Below, piece after piece: positions 47,518 through 58,617 of a stretch of 64,000 nucleotides of DNA. A program made the position numbers and the translations under genes. The first letter of the stretch is position 1. Each line of letters opens with the position of its first letter. The stretch lies in assembly GCA_014859895.1 (NCBI GenBank), contig JACZKS010000035.1:1-64000 (forward strand). The letters run 5' to 3'. This DNA comes from Rhodospirillales bacterium. Its GTDB lineage: Bacteria > Pseudomonadota > Alphaproteobacteria > Rhodospirillales > Shumkoniaceae. The notes under the pieces are model-generated. The model worked only from the letters and a program-made list of their open reading frames with translations, did no database searches and had not been told where the DNA came from.

Positions 47518-48639
47518 TTACTTGACGAGGACGAATTCGCCCTTAACGACCTGATACATATCGAAGCCAACGCCTTCGGCGTCGCCACGCTCGTCGAAGC
47601 GGATCTTGCCGACCGGCGTTTCGACATACTCGGTGCGCAGCGCCTTGACGATCTTGTCGTAGTCGGTGGAGCCGGCCTTCTCGATCGCGTTCAGAAGGGC
47701 CAGGGCAGCCGAATAGGCCTGGGGATAGAACACGCCAGGATCGGCGTTGAAGGCCTTCTTGTGGGCTTCGTTGGCCTGGTGATAGAGCGGGTTGCCCGAG
47801 TAGTCTTCCGGACCGGAGGCATAGACTCCCTCGGCGAATTCGCCGGCAACCTTAATGAAGGTGGCATCCTTGACGCCGTCGTCCGACACGAACGGGATTT
47901 TCATGTCCCGCTTGCGCATCGTCATGACGATCTTGGAAGCCTCGGGGTGGTAGCCGCCGAAGATGACGGCTTCGGCACCTGACTGCTTAATCTTCTGGAC
48001 GATCGCCGTATAATCGACCGCGCCGGGGGTCACGCCCTCGAACAGCACGGTTGTGGCCTTGCCGCCAGACCCATCAACCGCTTCCTTCGCACGCTCCGCG
48101 TACCCCTTACCGTAATCGCCCTTGTCGTGAATGACGGCGATCTTCTTGGCGCCCAGTTTGCCCATGGTGAAACTGGCACCGATCTTCCCCTGGTTGTCAT
48201 CGCGGCCGATGGTCCTGAAGAAGTTCGGATAGTCGCCGCTCAGGGTCAGTTCGGGATTGGTTGCCGACGGCGACATCAGGACGATCTTCGAATCCTTGTA
48301 GATCGGCAGCGCCGCCTTGGTCGCTCCCGAGCAGATGTGACCGAGCGCCACCGTCACCTTCTCGGAGACCAGCTTGAAGGCTGCGTTGGTCGCCAATTCC
48401 GGTTTGCACTGTTCGTCCTGCGGGACGACCTTGATCTTCATACCCAGCAGGCCGCCCTTGGCGTTGTACTGCTCGACCACCAGCTTGGCCGCATTGACGG
48501 TCGGCAGTCCATAGGACGCCAGATCGCCGCTGTGCGCCCCCGGCACGCCGAAAATGATCTCCGCCGCCTGCGCCGATCCCGTTCCCATCAAGGCAACGGC
48601 GGCCGCCACGGCGATCGCCGAAGTGATTTTTTTAGTCAT
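47518..48639 (-). CDS. livK: Branched-chain amino-acid ABC transporter substrate-binding protein
   Basis: 373 residues. A Sec signal peptide (1-26, cleavage after AQA) is followed by the type-I periplasmic binding fold: EIIFGVPGAHSGDLASYG, ALGHICSGATKAALPIYKDS and FFRTIGRDDNQGKIG. There is no lipobox, so it is free in the periplasm. It delivers leucine, isoleucine or valine (or related amino acids) to LivHMGF. It heads the operon, consistent with the highest expression. Confidence 0.94.
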   Translation of the reverse strand: MTKKITSAIAVAAAVALMGTGSAQAAEIIFGVPGAHSGDLASYGLPTVNAAKLVVEQYNAKGGLLGMKIKVVPQDEQCKPELATNAAFKLVSEKVTVALGHICSGATKAALPIYKDSKIVLMSPSATNPELTLSGDYPNFFRTIGRDDNQGKIGASFTMGKLGAKKIAVIHDKGDYGKGYAERAKEAVDGSGGKATTVLFEGVTPGAVDYTAIVQKIKQSGAEAVIFGGYHPEASKIVMTMRKRDMKIPFVSDDGVKDATFIKVAGEFAEGVYASGPEDYSGNPLYHQANEAHKKAFNADPGVFYPQAYSAALALLNAIEKAGSTDYDKIVKALRTEYVETPVGKIRFDERGDAEGVGFDMYQVVKGEFVLVK

Positions 48640-48946
48640 CTGTCAACCTCCATACGGTCATCCGCAAAGCCGACAGGCCTCCCCAGTTTGGCAAAAGGCG
48701 CCCGGCTTCCCTGTCTCAAGCCCTCACCGACCCCATCATGCCGGAACTGGAAGAACCACTCACGCCACGAAAAAGAAGGGGTCGAGTGAATTCGCAACAA
48801 ACGCCACACTTGTCAATATGGAAACGTCGTCTCGGGCGGTATCGCTGATTGCTGCAAGCCCAAGGATTGCAAGCGATTCGCAGCACCCGAGCCTTTCCGC
48901 GGCGAGGTCCCGTCCCTTTGGCACATGGCCCCGCGGAATGAGGCTT
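48640..48946. other. Intergenic region upstream of livK
   Basis: About 307 bp with no supported gene. A minus-strand TTGACA (48811-48816) would be a good -35 for livK, but no matching -10 is evident at 16-18 bp. I see nothing else in it. Confidence 0.5.
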
Positions 48947-49174
48947 TCAACAACCACCCGTTTTCCCTCCCCGTTGGGTCAGCCGCTTGGCAATGACGTA
49001 CTCCAACTTGCGCGCCGCCAAACGCTTCAACGTGTCGCTGCTGGCCTTGGCGTCGCCGACCATGGAAACCTCGATCCCAGTCTCCGGGTCGATGGCATTG
49101 ACCTTGACGACCTGCCCCACCCGAACAAATTCAAAGAGGACCTGTTTCAGTCTGACCCGTCCCTGCTCCGCCAT
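48947..49174 (-). CDS. Small conserved hypothetical protein (possibly DUF6898)
   Basis: 75 residues: VLFEFVRVGQVVKVNAIDPETGIEVSMVGD followed by a basic helix LKRLAARKLEYVIAKRL. The compact beta-then-helix layout resembles a small alphaproteobacterial protein family I associate with DUF6898, though this is uncertain. ATG at 49174 was chosen because the upstream part of the frame (to 49270) looks non-coding. No signal peptide. Function unknown. Confidence 0.65.
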   Translation of the reverse strand: MAEQGRVRLKQVLFEFVRVGQVVKVNAIDPETGIEVSMVGDAKASSDTLKRLAARKLEYVIAKRLTQRGGKTGGC

Positions 49175-49340
49175 CGCCGCTTGTCCATCCTGTTCCGACC
49201 ATTCTGCCGATACTCGCGGCCGCGGCACAAGGGGATGCGCACGGCACGGAAGGTCCCAACACGTATTCACATCTCCAACACGGATTTTTCTTGACTAGTA
49301 CATTTATTATGTAGTTTTTTGCCCTCCGCCCATTTCACGG

Positions 49341-49394
49341 GTCGCGGTAATTTGATGGGGCAGCTTGCACCGCGTCACCAAACGCTAAAGCGCC
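49341..49394 (+). ncRNA. SAM-II riboswitch (candidate)
   Basis: Conserved SAM-II pieces occur in order. The P1 arms CGCGGT (49343-49348) and ACCGCG (49369-49374) are perfectly complementary, the loop carries ATTTGA and CTTGCA, and the 3' pseudoknot strand has CGCTAAAG (49383-49390). The element ends about 56 bp before the O-acetylhomoserine sulfhydrylase ATG, the expected genetic context in alphaproteobacteria. High S-adenosylmethionine should lower expression, probably at translation since no terminator T-run follows. Confidence 0.85.
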
Positions 49395-49449
49395 ACGGGG
49401 AGAACTTCGTGGGCCCCTTGAAACAGCAAACCTGAGGAAGGCCCTCATC

Positions 49450-51764
<2,315 letters not shown>

Positions 51765-51767
51765 GCG

Positions 51768-52271
51768 TCACACCTTTTCGGCCAAGCCGTAGTAGTCGCC
51801 CCTGAAATGCAGGAGCGGCACGCCATTCGCCGCCGTGTCCAGGGTTTCAACCTTGCCCAGGATCAGGAAATGGTCGCCGGCGTCGTGGACAGCGGCGCGC
51901 GAACACTCGATGACCGCAAGACTTCCCTCCAGAAGTGGGCACCCCTGCCGGCTCAGCTGGTAGTCGATGGCCTTGAACTTGTCGGCCGAGCGCTGACTGA
52001 AATGTACGGACAGCGATTTTTGCCTCTCGCCGAGAACATGAATCGCAAAATGCGAGCCGCGCGTGAACGCCTCGATGCAGGTCGTCGTCTTATCGAGACA
52101 TACCGCAATCAAGGGCGGTCGCAGCGATACCGAGGTGAAGGCGCTGGCGGTCACGCCGGCAAGGCCGCCATCCGGCCGGACCCCGGTTACCACCGTCACA
52201 CCGCTGGCGAAGCGGCTCAGCGCATCGCGGAACTTCCTGTCCGTCACATTCACAATTTCCATCCTTGGCAT
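51768..52271 (-). CDS. Flavin reductase family protein (FMN-binding split barrel)
   Basis: 167 residues. The flavin-reductase-like fold is shown by FRDALSRFASGVTVVTG, GLAGVTASAFTSVSLRPPLIAVCLDK, SHFAIHVLGERQ and the C-terminal LHFRGDYYGL. It likely uses NAD(P)H to reduce FMN or FAD for a partner monooxygenase; no partner gene is adjacent. It is convergent with hemB (three-base gap) and divergent from motA. Confidence 0.9.
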   Translation of the reverse strand: MPRMEIVNVTDRKFRDALSRFASGVTVVTGVRPDGGLAGVTASAFTSVSLRPPLIAVCLDKTTTCIEAFTRGSHFAIHVLGERQKSLSVHFSQRSADKFKAIDYQLSRQGCPLLEGSLAVIECSRAAVHDAGDHFLILGKVETLDTAANGVPLLHFRGDYYGLAEKV

Positions 52272-52281
52272 CAGAATTGCT
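52265..52281 (+). promoter_or_regulatory. Candidate sigma-54 promoter upstream of motAB
   Basis: TGGCAT-CAGAA-TTGCT gives the invariant GG and GC exactly ten bases apart (52267-52268 and 52279-52280), facing motA. It overlaps the start of the divergent flavin reductase. The transcript would carry a leader of about 200 nt. The window also encodes NtrC. Confidence 0.4.
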
Positions 52282-52491
52282 TGTCACCTAAATACTCGGC
52301 CCATCGGTTTCAACGGCGCGGACTCGAGCGAAAACAGTTCTGAATCAGGGTCAGATGATCTATTCTCCCTAGCGCGCATGTGGGGGTTCACGTCCGTAAA
52401 AGACAATGCTGAACGCGTGATACGCCATGTGGTGGCGTCAAGCAAGAAGGCCGCCGGAGACGAACCGGTGGTGACTTTCTGAGGATCCCGG

Positions 52492-53355
52492 ATGTTTTTC
52501 ATCATCGGCTTTCTGGTCGTCGTTGCCAGCGTGATTGGGGGGTATGTCGGAGGCGACGGCCACCTCAGCGTTCTGTGGATGCCCTTCGAATTCCTGATCA
52601 TTTTCGGGGCGGGCATCGGCGCCTTCATCATCGCCAACCCGAAGAACGTCCTCTCCGGCTCCGCCAAGTCCATGGGCGCCCTGCTGCGCGGATCCAAATA
52701 CAACAAGGCCAGCTATCTTGAACTGCTTGGTGTGCTCTATGCCCTGTTCCGTCTGGCCAAGACGAAGGGCGACCTGGCGCTCGAAAATCATGTGGAGCGG
52801 CCCGAGGAAAGCACCCTGTTCCAGGCCTTCCCGCGGTTCGCCAAGGAACATCACGCGCTGATCTTCCTGTGCGACTACCTGCGGCTTCTCACCCTGGGAA
52901 CCAGCAATTCTCACGAGATGGAAGCCGTGATGGACGAGGAATTGGAGACTCACCACAAGGAAATGCATGCCATTTCGAATGCGGTCGGCGTGTTGGGCGA
53001 CGCGTTGCCGGCGCTCGGCATCGTCGCCGCCGTTCTCGGTGTCATCCACACAATGGGGTCGATCACCGAGCCGCCGGAAGTTCTGGGGCACCTGATCGGC
53101 GGCGCCCTGGTCGGCACGTTCAGCGGCATTCTGATGTCCTATGGCCTGGTCTCGCCGATGAGCCGTTCGCTCGAACAGACGTTCGACGCGGAATCCCAAT
53201 ACCTGCATTGCATCAAGGTCGGGGTGATCGCTCACATGCAGGGGTACGCCCCCCAGGTTTCCATCGAGTTCAGCCGGAAGATCCTGCTTTCCCACGTCCG
53301 GCCGACGTTTGCGGAAGTGGAAGAAATGCTCCAAAACCTTCCCGCCTACTCGTAG
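52492..53355 (+). CDS. motA: Flagellar motor stator protein MotA
   Basis: 287 residues, four membrane helices. MFFIIGFLVVVASVIGGY, the cytoplasmic loop (ending EELETHHKEM), then GDALPALGIVAAVLGVIHTMG with the conserved proline and GGALVGTFSGILMSYGLVSPM. It forms the proton-driven stator with MotB. GAGGAT precedes the ATG. motB begins 12 bp later. Confidence 0.96.
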   Translation: MFFIIGFLVVVASVIGGYVGGDGHLSVLWMPFEFLIIFGAGIGAFIIANPKNVLSGSAKSMGALLRGSKYNKASYLELLGVLYALFRLAKTKGDLALENHVERPEESTLFQAFPRFAKEHHALIFLCDYLRLLTLGTSNSHEMEAVMDEELETHHKEMHAISNAVGVLGDALPALGIVAAVLGVIHTMGSITEPPEVLGHLIGGALVGTFSGILMSYGLVSPMSRSLEQTFDAESQYLHCIKVGVIAHMQGYAPQVSIEFSRKILLSHVRPTFAEVEEMLQNLPAYS

Positions 53356-53367
53356 AAGGGACGCACC

Positions 53368-54273
53368 ATGACCGTCAAATCCGGCTCGGTCATCATCAAG
53401 AAGGTGAAGAAAGGTGGGCACGCCGCCGCCCATGGCGGCGCCTGGAAAGTGGCCTACGCCGACTTCGTGACAGCCATGATGGCGTTCTTTCTGCTGCTGT
53501 GGCTGCTCAGCGCGGTATCGCAGGAGCAGTTGGAAGGGATATCCAATTACTTCGCCCCTCAGAGCGCCTCGGCATCGACCAGTGGCAGCGGCCAAGTCTT
53601 GGGCGGCCAGAGCATCGCCGAGCCGGGCGCCCTCGGCAATCCGATCAAGATGCCCCCGCTTGTCGCCATGGACCTGCCCACGCCCAGCGCCGGCCAGGGC
53701 AGCACCGACGCAGCCAAGCCCAACGACGAAGCCATGGACGCCGAAACCGCCGAAGAAGTAATAAAGCGCAAGGAGGAAGAGCAGTTCCAGCAGGCGGAGG
53801 AAACCCTGCGCGAAGCCATCCAGGGCATCCCCTCGCTCAAGGAACTTTCCGAGAGCCTGGTGGTTGACGATACAGTCGAAGGCATGCGAATTCAGATCGT
53901 CGATCAGGAAGGTCTGGCCATGTTCCCGCGCGGCACCGCCGAGATGTATGACCATACCCACAAGATGCTGGCGCTGGTGGCCAAGGTGATCGAGAAAATG
54001 CCGCAGAAGATCGCCATCGCCGGCCACACGGACTCGACCAAATTCCGCGGCGAGGCCGGCTATTCGAACTGGGAGTTGTCGGCCGACCGCGCCAACGCCA
54101 GCCGTCGCGCCCTGATCGACATGGGCGTGCCGGAAGGACGCATTTCGCGGGTCGTCGGCAAAGCCGCCGAGGAACCGCTGGTCAAGAACGACCCCGCCAA
54201 TCCGCGCAACCGCCGCATTACCATCGTCCTGATGCGTGGCACCGGCGACGGACAGGCCGCCAGCCTGCCGTAG
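53368..54273 (+). CDS. motB: Flagellar motor stator protein MotB
   Basis: 301 residues. One membrane helix with the proton-carrying aspartate lies in AYADFVTAMMAFFLLLWLLS (about residue 32). A long linker with a coiled coil follows, then the OmpA-like peptidoglycan domain with IAGHTDSTKF and NWELSADRANASRRAL. It anchors the stator to the wall. It is the second gene of motAB. Confidence 0.96.
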   Translation: MTVKSGSVIIKKVKKGGHAAAHGGAWKVAYADFVTAMMAFFLLLWLLSAVSQEQLEGISNYFAPQSASASTSGSGQVLGGQSIAEPGALGNPIKMPPLVAMDLPTPSAGQGSTDAAKPNDEAMDAETAEEVIKRKEEEQFQQAEETLREAIQGIPSLKELSESLVVDDTVEGMRIQIVDQEGLAMFPRGTAEMYDHTHKMLALVAKVIEKMPQKIAIAGHTDSTKFRGEAGYSNWELSADRANASRRALIDMGVPEGRISRVVGKAAEEPLVKNDPANPRNRRITIVLMRGTGDGQAASLP

Positions 54274-54338
54274 CCCCCGGGACGGATGGCGGCCAGGGCG
54301 GGGGAAGCGGCGTCGGACGAAGCAAACGGACAGGGCCT

Positions 54339-55094
54339 ATGAAGCACGACGCGTTTCTTGGAACCCGGTTCTTCTTTGCCACAGGGCTGATGCCCTGTCC
54401 CTACTTGCCGGGCCGTCTGGAACGGCGGATCGTCACCGAGTTGGCGGGCCGCGATGCCGCCGCCCTCCACGACCAACTTTCCCTGGCCGGCTTCCGCCGC
54501 AGCCACGATATCGCCTACGCGCCGGCCTGCCCGAATTGCAACGAATGCAAGGCCGTCCGGGTGGTCGCCGGCGACTACCGCCCCAACCGCTCGATGCGCC
54601 GGGTGCTCTACGCCAACACCGACCTTAGCGCCCGCGACGTCAAGCCCATTGCCACCGACGAGCAATTCGCGCTTTTCGCCGCCTATCAGGCCACCCGCCA
54701 CGCCGCGGGCGAGATGGCACGGATGGACGCCGCCGACTACCGGGCCCTTGTCGAAGACAGCCCGGTCGACACCCGCCTCGTCGAATTCCGCAACGACGGC
54801 AATACCCTTTTCGGCTGCTGCCTGATCGATCGGCTGGGCGATGGACTGTCCGCCGTCTACAGCTTCTTCGACCCCCTCCTCGATCGGCGGAGCCTGGGCT
54901 CGCTGATGATCCTCTGGACCATCCAGGAGACTCGATCCCTGGGCCTACCCTACAGCTATCTCGGCTTCTGGGTCGCCGCCAGTTCGAAAATGTCCTACAA
55001 GTCGCGCTTCCAGCCCCTGGAGGTCTACACGCCGGCCGGCTGGAAGCTCCTGCCGAAAGAACCGCCGGCCCCATCGTTCGGCGTTGGCGCCTGA
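54339..55094 (+). CDS. bpt: Aspartate/glutamate leucyltransferase (arginyltransferase family)
   Basis: 251 residues. The N-terminal Cys-rich region PCPYLPGR and CPNCNECKAVRV, and the C-terminal YLGFWVAASSKMSYKSRFQPLE, mark the Ate1/Bpt family. It transfers leucine to proteins with N-terminal Asp or Glu, feeding the ClpS/ClpAP N-degron route. It stands alone between motB and the TRAP operon. Confidence 0.93.
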   Translation: MKHDAFLGTRFFFATGLMPCPYLPGRLERRIVTELAGRDAAALHDQLSLAGFRRSHDIAYAPACPNCNECKAVRVVAGDYRPNRSMRRVLYANTDLSARDVKPIATDEQFALFAAYQATRHAAGEMARMDAADYRALVEDSPVDTRLVEFRNDGNTLFGCCLIDRLGDGLSAVYSFFDPLLDRRSLGSLMILWTIQETRSLGLPYSYLGFWVAASSKMSYKSRFQPLEVYTPAGWKLLPKEPPAPSFGVGA

Positions 55095-55252
55095 TACGCA
55101 CCCACCGCCCGTCGGTGAATGCCCGCTCTCGTGCGCCATTTTCTTGCAATTGCCGGTGCCGAAAGCATAGTTGATCGCTGACATGCGAGCGGCGGCGCGG
55201 CGCGTTCTCCTCCGCGTACGGGAAAAGCAGACGAACAGGGAGCACGATTTTC

Positions 55253-56353
55253 ATGAAACGACGGAAATTCCTGGCCACGGCAGCGGCCGGCGCCGCCAGC
55301 GCGGCGATGACCGCATCCTTTCCGACGCCCGGGCTCGCCCAGGGCAAGCGCGACCTCAGGATGGTGATGACCTGGCCGAAGAACTCGCCGGCGCTGGGCA
55401 CCGGCGCCGAACGGCTGGCCAAGCGCATCCAGGAACTCAGCGACGGCAAACTGACGGTCAAGCTGTATGCCGGCGGCGAACTGGTACCGCCGTTCGAGGT
55501 GTTCGACGCCGTCTCCAGCGGCGCCGCCGACTGTTACCACTCGGCGTCCTACTACTTCCAGGGCAAGTCCAAGGCCTTCAATTTCTTCACCACGGTGCCG
55601 TTCGGCCTGACCGCGCCCGAGATGGCGGCCTGGCTGTACTACGGCGGCGGCCAGGGCCTTTGGGACGAACTGGCGGAGCAGTTCAACATGAAGCCTTTCC
55701 CGGTCGGCAACACCGGCGTCCAGATGGGCGGCTGGTTCGCCAAGGAAATCAACACGCTGGACGACCTCAAGGGCCTGAAGTACCGGATGCCCGGCCTCGG
55801 CGGTGAGGTCTTCCGGCGCTTGGGCGTCGCCGTCAGCAACCTGCCGCCCCAGGAGATCCTGCCGGCGTTGCAGTCGGGCGCCATCGACGGCACCGAATGG
55901 GTTGGTCCCTATATCGACCTCGCCTTCGGCTTTCACAAGGTGGCCAAGTACTACTACCACCCCGGCATCCACGAGCCGGGCTCGAACCTCGATTTCTCGG
56001 TCAACCTGGATGTCTGGAAAAGCCTGACGCCGACCCAGCAGGAGATCATCCGCACCGCCACCGCCGCCGAGACCCAACTGATGATCGCGGAATTCGATGC
56101 ACGCAACTCCGACGCGCTCGATACGCTGGTCAATAAGCATGGCGTCATGCTCCGGCAGTTCTCAGACGACATCGTCAAGGCGATCGGCACCGCCGCCGGC
56201 CAGGTAATGGCCGAGATGGCGGAAGCGGACGACATCACCAAACGGATCTACGCCAGCTTCATCGATTTCCGCAAGAAGGCGATGCGCTGGTCGCGCTACG
56301 GCGAAAAGGCCTTCCTCGACGCCCGATTGCTGCCGTTCAAGTACGGCGACTGA
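55253..56353 (+). CDS. TRAP transporter substrate-binding protein, TakP-like
   Basis: 366 residues. A Tat signal peptide (KRRKFLATAAAGAA, cleavage after LAQ near residue 29) is followed by the DctP fold. GNTGVQMGGWFAKEINTLDDL and DGTEWVGPYIDLAFGFHKVA closely resemble the 2-oxoacid-binding TakP group. It probably carries a monocarboxylate 2-oxoacid such as pyruvate in the periplasm, often with a bound cation. Exact ligand is inferred. It heads a dctPQM operon. Confidence 0.9.
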   Translation: MKRRKFLATAAAGAASAAMTASFPTPGLAQGKRDLRMVMTWPKNSPALGTGAERLAKRIQELSDGKLTVKLYAGGELVPPFEVFDAVSSGAADCYHSASYYFQGKSKAFNFFTTVPFGLTAPEMAAWLYYGGGQGLWDELAEQFNMKPFPVGNTGVQMGGWFAKEINTLDDLKGLKYRMPGLGGEVFRRLGVAVSNLPPQEILPALQSGAIDGTEWVGPYIDLAFGFHKVAKYYYHPGIHEPGSNLDFSVNLDVWKSLTPTQQEIIRTATAAETQLMIAEFDARNSDALDTLVNKHGVMLRQFSDDIVKAIGTAAGQVMAEMAEADDITKRIYASFIDFRKKAMRWSRYGEKAFLDARLLPFKYGD

Positions 56354-56372
56354 CGCCCCCGCCTCCATCGTC

Positions 56373-56408
56373 GCCGACACCCCGTTCCGAAGGTCGCGGG
56401 GCGTCGGC
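56373..56408 (+). promoter_or_regulatory. Stem-loop between TRAP dctP and dctQ
   Basis: A 12-base stem with one mismatch (56373-56384 with 56397-56408, 12-nt loop) follows the binding-protein stop by 19 bp. No T-run follows, so it more likely stabilises the upstream message or attenuates the permease genes. Confidence 0.55.
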
Positions 56409-56494
56409 CGCCACGCTGCTTGCCCCTATACACGCAAAGGCCAATCGGCCATAGTGCGCCCCGTTTTTCCACATACCCGTAAGGGAGGTCCTGC

Positions 56495-57037
56495 GTGCGG
56501 TTGCTGACGGCGCTGGCGCGAAGTATCGACGCATTCAACGGAATGGTGGGACGCGCCATCTCATGGATCGCCGTGCCCATGGTGTTGATCCAGGTGATCA
56601 TCGTGCTGATGCGCTATGTCTTCGGGATCGGCTCGATCATGCTGCAGGAATCGGTGGTCTACATGCACGCCATCCTGTTCATGGCGACCGTCGGCTACAC
56701 CCTGCTGCATGACGGCCACGTGCGCATCGACATCGTCTATCGGGAGGCATCGCCCCGCACCAAGGCGCTGATCGACCTCACCGGCACTCTCATCTTCCTG
56801 ATCCCGGTCTGTATCCTGATCGGCTGGGTTTCCTGGCCCTATGTGGCGGCCTCGTGGCGGGTGCTCGAGGGGTCCAAGGAAACCAGCGGGATTCCGGGCG
56901 TCTTCCTGCTCAAGAGCCTGATCCTGCTGTTCACCGTCCTGCTGGCCGCGCAGGGCTTCTCGATGGCCATCCGCTCCGCCTTCACCCTGGCCGGCCTGCC
57001 ATGGCCGGCCCCCGCCTCGACGGACAACCGGCCATGA
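56495..57037 (+). CDS. TRAP transporter small permease DctQ
   Basis: 180 residues, four membrane helices, GTG start with AGGGAGG upstream. VLMRYVFGIGSIMLQESVVYMHAILFMATVGYTLLHDGHVRIDIVY is the DctQ core. It pairs with the large permease, which begins inside its stop (ATGA). Confidence 0.92.
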   Translation: MRLLTALARSIDAFNGMVGRAISWIAVPMVLIQVIIVLMRYVFGIGSIMLQESVVYMHAILFMATVGYTLLHDGHVRIDIVYREASPRTKALIDLTGTLIFLIPVCILIGWVSWPYVAASWRVLEGSKETSGIPGVFLLKSLILLFTVLLAAQGFSMAIRSAFTLAGLPWPAPASTDNRP

Positions 57038-58608
57038 TAGTCGCCGAGGTCTTTTCGCTGCTGATGTTCGCCTCGGCCTGCGTCTTCCTGCTGGCCGGCT
57101 TCCCGGTCGCCTTCACGCTGGCCGGCAACGCACTGCTGTTTGCCGGCATCGGCGTGCTGGTCGCCGACTTCGACGCCACCTTCCTCAGCGCCTACCCGCA
57201 GCGCATCTTCGGCATCATGACCAACGACGTGCTGATCGCCGTGCCGCTGTTCATCGTCATGGGGGTCATGCTGGAACGCTCCAAGGTGGCCGAGGAACTG
57301 CTCGACACCATGGGCATGCTGTTCGGCCGCCTGCGCGGCGGTCTCGGCATTTCGGTCTCGGTGGTGGGCGCCCTGATGGCGGCCTCCACCGGCATCGTCG
57401 GGGCCACCGTCGTCACCATGGGCCTGCTGGCGCTGCCCACCATGCTGCGCCGCGGCTACCACCCGGCGCTGGCCTGCGGCTCGATCTGCGCGGCCGGCAC
57501 GCTGGGCCAGATCATCCCGCCCTCCATTGTGCTGGTGCTGCTGGGCGACGTGGTATCGGCGGCCTACCAGACCGCCCAGCTCAACCAGGGCATCTTCGCC
57601 CCCGAGTCCGTCTCCGTGGCGGATCTTTTCGCCGGCGGCCTTATCCCCGGCCTCGTCCTGGTCGGCATGTATATCGTTTACCAGATCCTTGTGGCTTGGC
57701 TGCGCCCCGAGACGTCGCCGGCGGTACCGCGCGACGCGGGTGGCCCCGTGGGCGCCGCCTTCGTGTTCCAGGTGCTCAATGCCCTGATCCCTCCCGTCGC
57801 CCTGATCGTCGCCGTGCTGGGCTCGATCCTGGGCGGCGTGGCGACACCGACCGAGGCCGCCGCGGTCGGCGCCGTCGGCTCGCTGCTGCTGGCCGGCCAA
57901 AGATTGAGCCGCGGGCGTGGGGCGGCCGTCGTCGTCGGCGCGCTCAGCCTGATCGGCGTCCTCGTGCTTACCGCCTTCGTCGACCTCCGCCTGGCCCGCG
58001 ACACCATCCCCCTCACCGGGCTGGCCGGCATCGCGGTGGCGGCGCTGTTGTGCCTTGGCGTGCTCTGGGGAACCACAATAGCCCTGATGCGGGTGCACGA
58101 AAGCGGCATCCTCGGCGACGTCGCCCGCTCGACGGCCCGCATCACCTCGATGGTCTTCGTCATCGTCATCGGCGCCCAATTGTTCTCGCTGGTCTTCCGC
58201 GGCTTCGGCGGCGACGACGTGGTTCACGAACTGCTGAGCGGCCTGCCCGGCGGCGCTTTCGGCGCCATGTTCGTGGTCATGGGGGTGATGTTCTTCCTGG
58301 GCTTCTTCCTAGATTTCATCGAGATCACCTTCGTGGTGGTGCCGATCGTCGCCCCGGTGCTGCTGACCATGGGGATCGACCCGGTGTGGCTGGGCATCAT
58401 GATGGCGCTCAACCTGCAAACGTCGTTCCTGACGCCGCCGTTCGGCTTCTCGCTGTTCTACCTGCGCGGCGTCGCGCCCTCCTCGGTGACGACCATGCAC
58501 ATCTACAAGGGCATCATCCCCTTCGTCCTCATGCAGATCGTCTGTCTGGCCATGGTGGCGTGGTTCCCGGCCCTGGCCACCTGGCTGCCCAAGATGGTGT
58601 TCGGCTAA
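57034..58608 (+). CDS. TRAP transporter large permease DctM
   Basis: 524 residues, about 12-13 membrane helices. GIMTNDVLIAVPLFIVMGVMLERSKVAEELLD, STGIVGATVVTMGLLALPTML and GTLGQIIPPSIVLVLLGDVV are DctM hallmarks. An extra loop and helices near residues 285-350 make it about 90 residues longer than many DctM proteins, as in the TakP group. It starts at ATG 57034, overlapping dctQ by four bases. It drives sodium- or proton-coupled uptake. Confidence 0.94.
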   Translation: MIVAEVFSLLMFASACVFLLAGFPVAFTLAGNALLFAGIGVLVADFDATFLSAYPQRIFGIMTNDVLIAVPLFIVMGVMLERSKVAEELLDTMGMLFGRLRGGLGISVSVVGALMAASTGIVGATVVTMGLLALPTMLRRGYHPALACGSICAAGTLGQIIPPSIVLVLLGDVVSAAYQTAQLNQGIFAPESVSVADLFAGGLIPGLVLVGMYIVYQILVAWLRPETSPAVPRDAGGPVGAAFVFQVLNALIPPVALIVAVLGSILGGVATPTEAAAVGAVGSLLLAGQRLSRGRGAAVVVGALSLIGVLVLTAFVDLRLARDTIPLTGLAGIAVAALLCLGVLWGTTIALMRVHESGILGDVARSTARITSMVFVIVIGAQLFSLVFRGFGGDDVVHELLSGLPGGAFGAMFVVMGVMFFLGFFLDFIEITFVVVPIVAPVLLTMGIDPVWLGIMMALNLQTSFLTPPFGFSLFYLRGVAPSSVTTMHIYKGIIPFVLMQIVCLAMVAWFPALATWLPKMVFG

Positions 58609-58617
58609 GGCGGGGCC

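Noticed and set aside
56839..58227. 462-codon minus-strand frame opposite dctM
   Set aside because: Gln/Arg/Asp-rich antisense shadow without motifs; dctM is certain.
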